Assembly (NCBI GenBank): GCA_001599595.1
Contig: BCHH01000009.1
Span: forward strand, 1,153,774-1,217,773
From: Beverwykella pulmonaria
Lineage: Eukaryota; Ascomycota; Dothideomycetes; Pleosporales; Melanommataceae
DNA: 64,000 nt
Direction: 5' to 3'
Shown here: one piece after another, positions 32,933 to 44,515 of the stretch
Layout of the letters: the number at the start of each line of letters is the position of its first letter
How positions within the stretch are numbered: the stretch's first letter is position 1
Notes under the pieces: model-generated
The model's input: only the letters and a program-made list of their open reading frames with translations
Database searches by the model: none
Told to the model about the DNA's origin: nothing
Position numbers and translations under genes: made by a program

Positions 32933-35900
32933 TCAAATCAAATCCACAACGCGCATAATCTCATCGCTCCTTCTCGTGTCGCTCGATCCGCTCTCCTTCA
33001 TCTCGCTCTGTTCCCGCCGCATCCCCATTCCCGAATCCTCCCTCTTCTGCGGCGACATATCCACCGCCAGCGCGCCCTTGTGATGGAACTCCGGGATTAA
33101 AATGCTCGGCTGTCGAATCGTAGTATTCGATACCTTCTCCTCGAGCTTCATATCCTTAGCCACCTCCTCTGTGATTCTGCGCTCCGCTTCCGGCAGTGGC
33201 TTGACCATCAATTCGCTCCCTCTGACGCCTTCGCCGAAGAGGGTTCCATCCTTCTCATCCCACAGCCTCTCATCAATCTTTTCCTCCTGCCCATAGGCCT
33301 GTGCGAGATTAGCCATGTCGATCTCAAGGCATTGTCGAATGCGTTCGGATTCGTAGGACACGCGATCGGATTCGGCGAATCCAGAGTCTTGGTGTAGGGG
33401 GGATCCGAAGCGTTCTGCGATGGAGAAACCGGTTCCGACGCGGGTAGGAGCCGTAGAGCTGGTCATGGAAGCGTCCATTGCAATTTCGTTTTCGAGGTCG
33501 GCGAGCGCGTGGGAGGGGTTTTCGGCTTGGCTGAGGGAATGGACACGGTCGCTGAATGATGCTTTGCTGGATGGAACTCTTTGATGATCGAGGTCTTTGC
33601 CCAAGATGTTTCCGCTTCCTGATTCCTCGATTGCTTCCGCAGCCGGTGATACTTGCTGGATGTTAGTGGGCAGCATCTCCGCGACCGTACTCAAGCTTAA
33701 AGGCGTATCATCGCTCTTCTTGCTTCCAATGAACGAGCTATCTAGTTCGCTCGGGGGGGTTGTAATGCACACGTCCTTCGGATCCTGGCTTGCGAAGTCG
33801 TGCGTGTCAATCTCGCCGCCACCCCTTTGTACCAACTTTGTGTCTCCATCTACATAGATCTGCTCCCATCTCGTCTCTCTGCTCGCTGGAAGACTCGCGA
33901 GCTCGTTTTCCAACTCACTGTCATCCAGGGACATGATAGAGCGCGGCGCAGGGTAAGGCGAACAGTCCGATTGTCGATTCTGGGAGCTGCTTCGGAGAGC
34001 TCCGGGGGATCGGCCTCGCGGGGGGTTGGGATTTGGTAGAATATACGAGCCGTTGGAGCCAATATATTCCGTGGACGGCATGTGTACATTAGAGAACGAG
34101 GAGCGGGACCGTTGACGGTGCTGTGAAATGTCTTCGAGACCTACCGCCGTAGCCGGGTCAATGTATTCCTTATCGGAGCGGCGTGTGGACACGCTCTGGC
34201 GGTCGGTCTTCACCGGCTTCAGCAGGTCCGTAGGTTCATCGGGAAACTTGGCGAGGATCTCCTTGGCGATTGGCCGATCGCGTGGGGAGTCGCTGAGACA
34301 AGCTCTGACGACATCGCGAAAGTACGTCGGGACCGTGCTGTGCTTAGAGAATGTTCGATAGAGCGGTCGTTCCTGGCGCTCTGGTTCATCTTGCAGCTCA
34401 GCAAGCGCCCAAAGCACCATGCCCAGCTGGAAGAGATCCGACTTGACGCCAATGTATATTGAAATACGTTGTCCACTTTCGATGAGCTTGGCAAGCTCGG
34501 GGGGTTCCCAACCGACAGGACAACCGCGCCGATTGATGTCGATGATCTTGGCATCGTCGTGGCGATCGATAACGATGTTGGAGAGTGTAAAATCGCCCTG
34601 CACGAACCCAGCCTCGTGGATTTCTGAAAGTCCCTGCACGATCTGCCTTGCCCATTTCTCGCGGCGCTCCCAGAACATCTGATCTGAATCCTTAAAGTCG
34701 TAGAGGAGGTCGACAAGCGCGCCTTGGTCGGCGTAGCTGATAAGCAGGCCTTTGATTAGTTCATTCTTCTCATCGACGATGATGCCCTCGAATTTGATTA
34801 CGGACTTGGAGTCGCGGAGGCTGCAGAGAGCATTGATCTCGTAGAGAAACTCTTCAACGGCATCGGGTCCTGGGATCTCCTTCTTGATCAAGACCTTCTG
34901 ATTGACGCCAACTTTGTACACGAAGCCAGATATGTGTGAATCAAAACTAACAGCGCTCTCCTTGAACTTCTTGCACTGGAGATGCTCGACAGCAGATAAT
35001 GACGGATATGGGATGATTTCGTTGACGTCTTCGGTAACATGGACATGGAGACGTCCGTCAGAAGTCTGGAGCTTGAGGTTAGTGACGGTGTCGTAGAACT
35101 GGATATCCGGGAGAGAGTCGCGGATGGCTTCGTAGATTCTTGCACTCTTATCACGCTGATAATGGAGACTCTTAAGATCGGCTTCGAGAGAGTCGGGGGT
35201 CAGCTCGCGGTAATCGCAGGATACGGTGACCCTCCTCCACTTGTTTGGCTCTTCGGCATAGGTGACGAAGAACTTCTCTCGATCGGAGAGGTCGCGGAAG
35301 TGCATGCTTAGATTGAGTATCCACTTTGCCTCTAGCTCCTCCTGTAGCTGTATTTCATCAATGTCCGAACCAGATCGCTGTGAGTCCTTCTCGTAGTACG
35401 AATCTCCTGCGATGGAGAAAGGGGGTGGGTTGCCTGGGGAGAGACAGTCGATACTCTCGTCTATGGTATAGTCAACCTGGCGCGCACCAGCGGGTATGTT
35501 CGAGTCGTATCCGCCACCTATTGTCGGCTGGGGTTTCTGGTGGCTGTCGCTGCCATGTGGGCTCAAAACGTCTGGTGCAGACGACGAAGGAATGCATACT
35601 CGAGGCACGGAGAGATTCCGCTTGACAGCGGTAGATTCCCGTCGGTCGGCTGAGGCAGCCCTCCTCTGCTCTCCATCCACCGGTACCGGTAGCAGTTTGT
35701 CCCTCTTCTCGCTGTTCATCCTCTTGAACGTGAGCGGCCTAGGCAACCCAGGAACCACCCTCCGACTGGTCCTTCGATTCAAGAATCGTCCCGTGCGTCC
35801 GTGATGCTCGCCACTCGAATGCGGCCTCCCATTCTCCTTGTTTTCCTCCTCAACGTGGCGCTCGAGCTTCTCGTACGGCGGTGGTGGGGGGGGCTCCTCC

Positions 35901-36043
35901 TCTTCTCTCTTCAGCCAACTCCCAATCTTCTGCAGACTCAGACGGTTCCACATGCTCCTGTGCTCGTTGGCCTCGGTCCTGGCACGCTGCCTGCTTCTGG
36001 ATCGACTCGACTCGTCCGCGTCCGGAGCAAGCAGGTTCGGCAT
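32933..36043 (-). CDS. large protein with divergent kinase-like domain, 1036 aa
   Basis: One exon from ATG 36043 (MPNLLAPDADESS). Residues 1-230 are basic and low-complexity. About 235-370 (ELEAKWILNLSMHFRD onward) is a conserved helical/mixed region seen ahead of the kinase fold. The kinase-like domain follows: Lys in VLIKKEI (about 385), catalytic loop FVQGDFTLSNIVID (about 480) where HRD is QGD with the Asp and Asn kept, and a DFG equivalent DINRRG (about 498). An APE-like WEPPEL and a normal C-lobe follow. Residues 620-1036 are disordered and Ser-rich. The Asp residues remain, so weak activity is possible, but the Gly of DFG is Asn. The role is unknown. Confidence 0.8.
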   Translation of the reverse strand: MPNLLAPDADESSRSRSRQRARTEANEHRSMWNRLSLQKIGSWLKREEEEPPPPPPYEKLERHVEEENKENGRPHSSGEHHGRTGRFLNRRTSRRVVPGLPRPLTFKRMNSEKRDKLLPVPVDGEQRRAASADRRESTAVKRNLSVPRVCIPSSSAPDVLSPHGSDSHQKPQPTIGGGYDSNIPAGARQVDYTIDESIDCLSPGNPPPFSIAGDSYYEKDSQRSGSDIDEIQLQEELEAKWILNLSMHFRDLSDREKFFVTYAEEPNKWRRVTVSCDYRELTPDSLEADLKSLHYQRDKSARIYEAIRDSLPDIQFYDTVTNLKLQTSDGRLHVHVTEDVNEIIPYPSLSAVEHLQCKKFKESAVSFDSHISGFVYKVGVNQKVLIKKEIPGPDAVEEFLYEINALCSLRDSKSVIKFEGIIVDEKNELIKGLLISYADQGALVDLLYDFKDSDQMFWERREKWARQIVQGLSEIHEAGFVQGDFTLSNIVIDRHDDAKIIDINRRGCPVGWEPPELAKLIESGQRISIYIGVKSDLFQLGMVLWALAELQDEPERQERPLYRTFSKHSTVPTYFRDVVRACLSDSPRDRPIAKEILAKFPDEPTDLLKPVKTDRQSVSTRRSDKEYIDPATAVGLEDISQHRQRSRSSFSNVHMPSTEYIGSNGSYILPNPNPPRGRSPGALRSSSQNRQSDCSPYPAPRSIMSLDDSELENELASLPASRETRWEQIYVDGDTKLVQRGGGEIDTHDFASQDPKDVCITTPPSELDSSFIGSKKSDDTPLSLSTVAEMLPTNIQQVSPAAEAIEESGSGNILGKDLDHQRVPSSKASFSDRVHSLSQAENPSHALADLENEIAMDASMTSSTAPTRVGTGFSIAERFGSPLHQDSGFAESDRVSYESERIRQCLEIDMANLAQAYGQEEKIDERLWDEKDGTLFGEGVRGSELMVKPLPEAERRITEEVAKDMKLEEKVSNTTIRQPSILIPEFHHKGALAVDMSPQKREDSGMGMRREQSEMKESGSSDTRRSDEIMRVVDLI

Positions 36044-38898
36044 GTTCAGGTCTCAATTCGTCGGACACCTCACCGCGGGGATGCGGTGCGGTGCCGTCTC
36101 AGCTCGGGATGCGGTGCGGTGCCCTTTATCTCCCTGGATGTGCTAAAGGGTAGCGGACTGGTTCGTGGAGAAAAGGCTCAGCAGAAGCAAATTCAGACAA
36201 TCGCGATGTGACTTGGGTGCGTCGTAGTGGAGAGTGGATGAAGTGACTGGGTTATCGAAGCGCCGACTGCATGCCGTGGAGTCGTGTGTAACAGAGGCGT
36301 CCTGGGTCCATCTAGTGCATGTCCTGTCTGTGCTCCGACACGTCGCTGCACGCCGTCTTGTGCCCTGTCTGTCTTCCCACCAGAGACACTGGTATCCTGT
36401 TGTTTGATAGTGACGCCGGAGCGAAAACGGTTGGCGCCTGGCAAAACACTGCCAGATAACAATGGGATGGGGATGCCGCAGATGAGGCTCTGTCTGGGAC
36501 GAGACAGAGGGGAGGCCGGGCCCGAGCTGAGGAGGGCGTGATGGACGGAACTGAGCGTGGCGACGAGAAGTGGAGTAACGTCGGGTCCGTAAAGTGTGGG
36601 ATGAGTCCGAATGTAAGATGCGAGGCTGGGGTTAGGGTTTGTACCCAATCAGGGGTTGCAGTACGGGCAGACAGACGCCGGACTACAGAAGACCACAACA
36701 GCGCAGCGCACAAAAGGAGGCCGATGAGTGACACGGCAATGAGTAGCAATACACCAGACTGTGAGTATGCAGAGACAGAGTCGCTCAGGAGGAGATTGTA
36801 GCAGCGTCTTTTTCTCCCAGTGTGGCGGTCAAGCTGCGCGCACACACACTCACACTGGACAGGCCGCAGCCCAAGCGCTGCCAAAGCAAAAGCCCTCAGC
36901 AATATCACCAGCAATCACAGCAGGGAGAGCGAGCAAGGCCATGGACGAGAGGCCGCTGATTGGTGCAGTGCCCAAATACGGTGAGCGTCGCACAAATCAA
37001 TGCAGAAACTGCGAAAAATTCCAGTTGCGGTCGGCGGTCTGAGTGAGATCAAAGATGCTCCCTCCAACGTCCATCACGATTGCCATTCTTCCTATTCCCA
37101 GCATCACCTCACGGCACAATTCGTGACGCACATCAATGCCCTTTTCCAACAGCGTCTACATGCCCAGCATGCTTAGCCCGCCTCTCTCAACCCAACACGC
37201 TGCACCACATGCGCACCCGCAGTTGTTCAGATACCTCCGGCTATGTACAGAACATACATGAGGCCCCACCTGCCACTGCAATCCAACCCTCTGCTCTTAC
37301 ATGACCGTCCTATTTCGTCTCACCACACCGCACAGTGCCCTTCCGTCGGGCTCGTCGTGCTGTTCGTCTGGGCGAGCTGCATGCGCTAACGTCGCGTCCT
37401 CGTCTTGGTCTCTACATCTAAACATGGCTGCTGCTACAGTGCGAAGCGGAGCCCGGGAACCTTTTCCCACAGCCAGTTCAAAACCAATTGAATGGCGATG
37501 CTCGGCTCGCACAAACGGCAGGGTATTTCTCCATCCGAGAAGCCGTCATTATTGAATGTCGGGTCCCTGAGTTTCGGCATCCCGAGATGTCAAGAGTGTC
37601 AAAAGCCTCAGGCACCCATGACCCACACCAACCTTTTCCCAACCTCCACTCAACCTCAACATCCAGCCCTCTCCCATCATCACCACGTATCGCAACCCGA
37701 AAAGTGAAGCTTGCCAGCCTCCACCCGCCCTAGCCCTCTTTACTAGTGGTTGACGGACGTTCGCATCGTCGTGACGCTCTGCGCTGTCTTGACACGTCAA
37801 TACCGTTCATGCGCGTGTGCCGCCAATCCGCACACCCAACCACCGCAACTTCAGACCGGTTTCGGGGCCAACAAAAGCTGCTTCCCAATCGACTAACTTG
37901 CCATCTTGTACTTTGGGGCAATTGCGCTTGCCCACATCTCACTGACCATTTCCTGCAACCTCGCAATGGTAAAAGCAACATACGCCCTGTCGGCTGACCA
38001 CCCCAACCCAACGTTGGAAAAGTCGTAAGACGGCAAAAACAAATCGTAAGACGGCAAAAGCAAAAGACCCTCCACGTCGACGCCGCAAACGACCCACCCG
38101 CACCGTTATTAATCTATCTGACCGATTGTATCTTGTGTGTAGACAAGGGTATGCGAAAATGGCGAGAATGGCGTAGTGCCATCTGCATGGTGGCTGCAGG
38201 GGTTAGGAGAGCCAAGAGGTGAGGGGTATTTTGGTCACGTTTTAGAACTGCAGGTCGAGGTCCTGAAGTGGGGTTACACGAATTACGGATGATGAGAATA
38301 CGTTCGGCATCCGTCGGGCTAGCGTCCTAAAGAGAAGAGAATGATAAGGTGAGGCCAAAGAGGATAAGAGGTACGGGGTTCAGTCCAAGCATAACCCTCT
38401 CTGCACGCATGAGCAAACTCGTGGATCTACCGTACCTTTTGTACCATGGCGGACCGTTCCGGCACCCGTTTGGTCGAGTAGGATAGCGAAGGGATGATGC
38501 TAGAAGCTTGTAAATCCCCGAAGTCAACTCATACTGATGTCACTCCTCTAATGACAGAATCGTCACGACTGACGTTAATTGGTTCACCACACGTGCTCGT
38601 CGACAGATGTTGTACAATGCCATGATATTTCTATATATGCACACATGTGCCGCTCGATCAAGTCATGGCTCGCTCTATGTACATTGGTAGAGAGAAGATG
38701 CAACCACCTCACGTCATCACGACGCATACCCCCTATGCAAGAGCACAATGCAGTAGCCAAAGCGCCAAAAATGCCTTTCGTGTCTGCCCATCTCTGTCCC
38801 TAGCAGCTCGTTTCTGCCTATCTATCATACAGCTCCGCTCGCAAATACCACCCCCATCTTTGCTACTACTGGGTTGTTCGGCTTCAAAGGCCAGGTGT
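36044..38898. other. long GC-rich intergenic region
   Basis: 2.9 kb between the kinase-like gene (5' side) and the Lon gene (3' side). Just upstream of the kinase-like ATG is an 18-bp sequence GGGATGCGGTGCGGTGCC at 36077-36094, repeated at 36105-36122. Open frames here start only with non-ATG codons or lack features. No gene is called. Confidence 0.4.
36077..36122. repeat. two 18-bp GC-rich direct repeats
   Basis: GGGATGCGGTGCGGTGCC occurs twice with 28-bp spacing, 34-66 bp upstream of the kinase-like start codon, probably in its 5' UTR or core promoter. Whether it binds a factor is unknown. Confidence 0.7.
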
Positions 38899-41800
38899 TC
38901 AATCATCCTCGTCCCCACTCTCTTCTTCCTCTTCTTCCTTCTTCTTATGCTCTTTCTTCTTCTTATCCTTTTCGCCCTTCTTTGCTTTTAGTTCCTTTTC
39001 CCAGAGCTTGCTCGCAGCATCCTTATCGAGGTCCGGAAACACGAGGTTAAAGACTTCGGAATACCAGGATATAGGTTTACCTTCGATGCCTTCTTTGATG
39101 TTCTACAAGTTGTACCATCAGTAAATTGTAACGAAGGCTTGGGAGAGGGAAAAGAGAAGAACAATGCGTAAAACCTACCTCAGGTAACTCCAGCCAATCA
39201 CTCATATTATCATACGGGAACAGCACCATCGTAGCACCTGCCCTCCTCGCCGCCACCGTCTTCTCCCTCAACCCCCCAATTCTCAACACCTTCCCTGTAA
39301 CCGTCAACTCGCCCGTCATTGCGACACCGTCCTTGACCCTTGTATTGAGCGCGAGTCCCAACAAACTCGTCGCCATTGTGATACCCGCCGACGGTCCGTC
39401 CTTCGGCACCGCACCCTCAGGACAGTGTAAATGTATTCGTGCATGCTCAAAGAATCTATTCTTGGGGAACTCTCGCGCGAGGAAGCCCTTGGCGAAGGAG
39501 TACGCAACTGAAGTGGACTCTTTCATCACCGATTTAAGGGAGCCGGTGCGTTCCAGGCCAGGGGAAGAGTGTGGAGTTATGATGGATTCAAGGATCGATT
39601 CTACGTAAAGCGCTGCACCGCCCATCGATGTCCATGCCAGTCCCATGGCAACACCAGGGGGGGTTATGTCGTAGAGACGGTCGGATGTGAAGACTGGAGG
39701 TCCGACGTAGTCTTTCAGGTTGTCTTTTCCGATACTGACATGCACGTCTGCAGGAACTTTGAGGGCTGTGCGGGGTTTCTCTGTAGTCTGGTTCTCGATG
39801 TTCTCAGACGTTTCGTTGACACTAGTTTCATCTTTTTCAGATTCTTTTTGCGCGGCTTTGCCTTCGTCGGTCAGGGCTTCGGATTCTGGGAATGCCTCTT
39901 CGCCTAGGTCTGTCACGATTTTGAGTGCGGATTTTCGGTATACCTTCTCAATTTGCTTTTTCAGGTTTCGTACGCCGGATTCGCGGCAATATTTGTTGAT
40001 GAGCTCGACAATAGCTTCCTTTTCGAGAATCACGTCGACGTCTTTCAGTCCACTGATTTCTTTGGCAACAGGTGCGAGGTAGCGTTCCGCGATTGCCATC
40101 TTCTCGTCTGCCACGTAGCCCGACAGTTCGATCATTTCCATTCTGTCAAGCAGTGGTCGCGGGATGGTGTCGGTCATATTGGCTGTACAGACGAATAAAA
40201 CCTTGGACAGATCCACAGGGACGTCAAGGTAGTGGTCTAGGAAGCTGTTGTTCTGTTCTGGGTCCAGTAGTTCTAGCAACGCCGATGCAGGATCTCCGTT
40301 ATGACCTTTGCTAATTTTGTCCACTTCATCAATCAAGATGAGCGGGTTCTCGGTCTGACATTTCTTGAGAGCTTGGATGATGCGACCGGGCAGAGCACCA
40401 ACATATGTTCTTCGATGGCCCTTGATTTCAGCGACATCAGCGAGACCACCTACACTAAAGCGGTAGTATTGCCGATTTAGAGCTCGTGCGACCGATTTTC
40501 CAATAGAAGTCTTGCCAACACCAGGAGGACCAACCATGCAGAGAATCTTGCCTTCGACAGTACCACGCAGTTTGCCTACGGCAATGAACTCCATAATGCG
40601 GTCTTTGACGTCTTTCAGCCCATAATGATCCTCATCTAGGACCTCACGTGCGTGTTTGATACCAAAATTCTCTGCACTCCTCTGACCCCAAGGAAGTTGT
40701 GTCAGCCAATCGAGGTAGTTGCGCGTGACGTTGAATTCGGATGCGGCGGGTTCAAGATGGGCGAGTTTGCTCATTTCTTCGTCGAAGACTTTCTTCACGG
40801 CCTCAGGCATCGCGAGCTTATTTGCCTTGTCGTTAAACTTTTCAATGAGCTTGTCTTTGCCATCGGATTCGATACCGAGCTCTCGCTTGATGCCTTTCAT
40901 CTGCTCCATCAACCAGTACTCACGCTGCTTCTTGTGTATCTTGGTCTCTACATCCTTGACAATCTTCGATTGCAGTTCTGCATTCATAAGCTCCTTTTTG
41001 AGCACGATCAGGGCCTTGCTTAATCGTTGCTCGATGTCCATCTCCTCGAGGGCTTCCTGCAGCTCGTGCGAATCGGCCTGTGCTACCGCAGCCGCAAAGT
41101 CAGCCAGCTTCACCGGATCCTCACCCACGTTCATCGTTGTTTGTACAGAGAAGGTTGAGATGTGATCTCGGAACAGTGGATTGAGGAGGGCGACGGCCTT
41201 GAAGGTGTTCACGATCTCGCTGACGAGTGCGGGGATGGTTCTGTTAGTCTTCAAATCGAAAGGTAGTTCCGTAAGATTCTCGACATTTGCGATGCTGACC
41301 TTTCGGTCTTTGAGAAAGGAGGTCGCCTCGTAGTACTGTGGCGATTTTTGCACATCGGCACTGTTCTCCTCGAAGCTTGCGACAACATCTCCTTTGGACT
41401 GATCCGCCTCTGGCTCCTTTACTACCTCGTCCATTGGTGTGGATTCAACTTCTGTGACTTCGGCTACGGAGGGTTCTTGTGGCTTGTCGTAGCTTGGAGC
41501 CTTCATGCCCGTCATCTTTATCCTGCGATGGGGGTAGAGAACACATGTCATGGCGAAGTTGTCATCAGGGCCGACAGGGAATGCGCTTGTGACTTGACAG
41601 AAGGTTCCCACGTCGTAGACTTCATTTGGATCATCAATGACATCCTTATCGGCATCGTCATCTTTGAGCAAGAAGGCGCCAATGTATGGCTGTCCTCTCT
41701 TCACCATATCCGCAATCGCCTGCCCAACCTCCTTATTCCGTATCGTGATAGCCTTATAGAAACCTGGGAAGAGTGGCCGCTTGCCAATGGGTATCGCCAT

Positions 41801-42295
41801 GACTTGGGGGTAGACTTCTGGAATCGCGGGCTTTACGAGAGATCGTTCAGGCTGCTTGCGCTTCTTGCCACTGCTTCCACCCTCGCTGCTTGTCCCAGAT
41901 GCACTCTCTCTCGCAGCGCTACCTTGTGACTCGCCAGCTTTTAAAGATGCTATCGGCTCTGGCGACTTGATCTTGTCCTCGGCCTCCTCGGGTTGTTTTT
42001 CCACTTTGGGCCGCTTCGCCGGCTCATCCTTGGTCTCCTCCTTCAATTCTTCTCCTGCATCTGCCGGTGGCTTGGGTGCCTTCTCTTTGTATTTTCTTAG
42101 TGATGTCGAGAAGTTGCGGGAGGCGAAGAGGGCGGCGGGAGGCGTTGAATATCGACGTAGGCATGGCGCGAACGTAGATGCTGTGCATTGCGCAGGGAGG
42201 AATGAGGGTGATGTTCGAGACGTGGTGAGTCGTGAGGTCGAGCGTGAGGCCTGGCGAAGGGCTGCCCGCCACGGGAGGTTTTGGCCGTGAAGCAT
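38899..42295 (-). CDS. PIM1: mitochondrial Lon protease (Pim1), 1106 aa
   Basis: Two exons, 42295-39179 and 39102-38899; the 76-nt intron (GTAGGT...TTGTAG) joins DWLELPE to NIKEGIEG. The start at 42295 (MLHGQNLPWRAALRQASRS) gives a basic, Arg/Ser-rich mitochondrial presequence. Then come an acidic linker, the Lon N-terminal domain (AIPIGKRPLFPGF), the AAA+ module with Walker A GPPGVGKT (about 588) and Walker B LILIDEVDK, and the protease domain with catalytic Ser in KDGPSAG (about 967) and Lys in VTGKVLRIGG (about 1002). The C-terminus is a Lys/Glu-rich tail. It degrades misfolded matrix proteins. All catalytic residues are present. It is head-to-head with the methyltransferase gene. Confidence 0.95.
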
Positions 42296-43045
42296 GATGG
42301 GAGCTGGATCGAGCGGAAGTCGCGTAGTGAGGAAGCTTGCGAAGCTTGAGGGGAGATAATGCAAGCGCCCGAGACGCCCCTTGGTGTCAGGCAGGAGCGG
42401 ATGGGTGGATGCAGGCGTGCGGGTTGGGATAGAAGGCAATGGAACAATTTGGCGTGGCGTCTGAATTGATCAGCGACCATAAATCTCGACATCATCAAGC
42501 TCCGTTACCGCCGACCCGCCAAGCCGCTTGCCTCGGCCAAATATTCATCCATTCGAGTCAACACATGGACGCGTTCACGACTTTCCATGCATCATCCATT
42601 AGCTTTCAATATCCAAGATGGACTTCACGATCCCAATCTATCCATTGGAACATGCCCTTGCACGGTGAATGGACGCTTATGGGTAGACCTCAGGAGGGTG
42701 TGCCATGTCCTGTCTCGCATCCTACTTGCATCTCTAGCGTTGAAGTACTTCCGGGTAACCCTCACACGCATTGACAGCCGGAGAAAGAGTACAGAATCTG
42801 AACTTAAATTGCAAATTGATGCAGTTGTGGGGCTGCTACCTTCAGCAGCTTGCATCACCAGTTGCCTACTGCTTACATGCATACACCATTTGCATGACTC
42901 ATCCATTCAACATGCTTTCCCTACACCCACCCTAAGTGTCATCTTTGCGGCCTCCTCACTCTATATCTCTTTCGTCCTGTAATTTCACTCCTAACGTTTT
43001 CTAATTTTCCCTTTACCGTCGTCAAAACCAAAGATTTATACCACA
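42296..43045. other. divergent promoter region
   Basis: 750 bp between the divergently transcribed Lon and methyltransferase genes. Pyrimidine-rich sequence (TTTCCCTTTACC) directly precedes the methyltransferase ATG. No other gene is called. Confidence 0.45.
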
Positions 43046-43966
43046 ATGGATCCTGATTTCCCCTTGGCTCTAGCTACCAAGTATGGCCTGCTGGAATCCC
43101 AAACTGCACATCGCCTTCAAATCCTGACCCACTTCAATATCCCAACGGCCTCGAGGATTCTCGAAATTGGTTGCGGACAGGGCGACTTCACCGCCATCCT
43201 CGCACACCATATTGCCACTTCCGGAGAGGATAAGCAGATCCGTGTTGTTGCCGTTGATCCTGCGCCGCTCGACTATGGAAGTCCGGAGACTTTGGGCCAG
43301 GCGCAGGAAAGGTTGAAAAAGAGTGATATTGGTAAATATATTGAATTTCACGGCATGGACCCGGTGCAATTCATATCCACATCTGCCGTCGAAACAGCGA
43401 CAGAAGGTGGAGAGGCTTACTCCTTCGACTTTGCTGTTTTTTGCCACAGTCTCTGGTATTTCCGGTCCAAGACTGAGATCTTGAACACATTGAGCGCGTC
43501 AAGAAGGAGGTGCAAGCAACTATGTGTAGCGGAGTGGGCTTTGTCAACTGGCACCGCGGAGGAAGACTCACCGGCGAATGCAAATGCGTATCCGCACATT
43601 CTCACCGCGCTCACTAGAGCGACGTGTGAAGCGCATATTCCGACCAGTGACCAGAACATCCGCACCCCGATTTCTCCAACGGGTATAAAAGAGCTCGCAG
43701 CAGAGGCGGGGTGGAAGCTCAACAGTGAGCGGCTCGTTACGCCAGCAGTAGGGCTCGACGATGCGCGGTGGGAAATCGGCATGCTGCTGCACGAAGAAAA
43801 CGACGGCAGCAGCGCCTTCTTAACGCGAGCTCGAGAGCACATCCAAGAAGAGCCTGTAGTCTCGCTGTTAGAAGGTATGCTGGACAGTGTAAAGAGTGCC
43901 GTCACTGCTGTAGGAGGCGTGCAGCACGTCAGGTGCATGGATGTTTGGGTCGGGGTGTTTGCGTAG
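43046..43966 (+). CDS. class I SAM-dependent methyltransferase, 306 aa
   Basis: A single exon from ATG 43046 (CCACAATGG context). Motif I is ILEIGCGQGDF (about residues 38-48), followed by VVAVDPAPLDYG, whose Asp would contact the SAM ribose, and FDFAVFCHSLWYF as the motif IV region. The Rossmann-fold part covers about residues 25-180; the rest is helical. Acceptor and pathway cannot be told from sequence. There is no signal peptide or membrane segment, so it is probably cytosolic. The gene appears intact. Confidence 0.88.
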   Translation: MDPDFPLALATKYGLLESQTAHRLQILTHFNIPTASRILEIGCGQGDFTAILAHHIATSGEDKQIRVVAVDPAPLDYGSPETLGQAQERLKKSDIGKYIEFHGMDPVQFISTSAVETATEGGEAYSFDFAVFCHSLWYFRSKTEILNTLSASRRRCKQLCVAEWALSTGTAEEDSPANANAYPHILTALTRATCEAHIPTSDQNIRTPISPTGIKELAAEAGWKLNSERLVTPAVGLDDARWEIGMLLHEENDGSSAFLTRAREHIQEEPVVSLLEGMLDSVKSAVTAVGGVQHVRCMDVWVGVFA

Positions 43967-44064
43967 GTCAGAAGTTAGTGACAGATTGGTAGTGAATTCA
44001 CAGACAATATCAAAAGCTCTCACTCGCAACCTCATTCTCGCTCTCCAGACCACACAACTCCTAT

Positions 44065-44515
44065 ATGCGCCAGCATCCCCAATATATCACCCGTCCACCC
44101 CTCGTTTCCAGCACAACCCATTGTGCCCCACCTGGCGCATTACACCACCAACTGTCTGATCCAACCTACATCGTCAAGAGTGTTGGAAAAACAGCTATTG
44201 AACGAGTTAGTAATGGCCCTCCCATCTTCCTCATCGCTATACTTGTCACTGGCCCTACCGTCGTGGCCGTGAGCGGGATGTATGTTATCTACAACGCCTA
44301 CTGCAAGCGCATTCAGCACCACCGCTCCTCTCACCCGATCCAATCGTCGAGAATATATCGAGCTAGGTGTTCTACACCCAGAGAATACTCGGGCTCAGAC
44401 GCGAGAGGGTTTGGAGCTAAATCGTCGTGTTTCGGCATCTCTACTTAGTCCTCCTCTCCAAGCCAAGGCCTTCCTGGAAATTGACAGAATCGTTTCACCG
44501 CTAGAAAAGAACTGA
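44065..44515 (+). CDS. possible small membrane protein, frame broken
   Basis: One frame (44065-44448) has a clear hydrophobic segment, FLIAILVTGPTVVAVSG, followed by a basic stop-transfer region (YCKRIQHH). A second frame (44282-44515) then looks more coding (RREYIELGVLHPENTRAQ). The two may belong to one small protein with a frameshift around 44310-44350, or the overlap may be fortuitous. I do not recognise the product. Confidence 0.25.

Noticed and set aside
36312..36914. 200-codon minus-strand open frame with a hydrophobic stretch
   Set aside because: It begins with TTG, sits in GC-rich sequence upstream of the kinase-like gene, and has no recognisable motif or supporting context.
42296..42439. 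Longer Lon N-terminus starting at 42439
   Set aside because: The first codon is TTG. ATG at 42295 gives a normal mitochondrial presequence.
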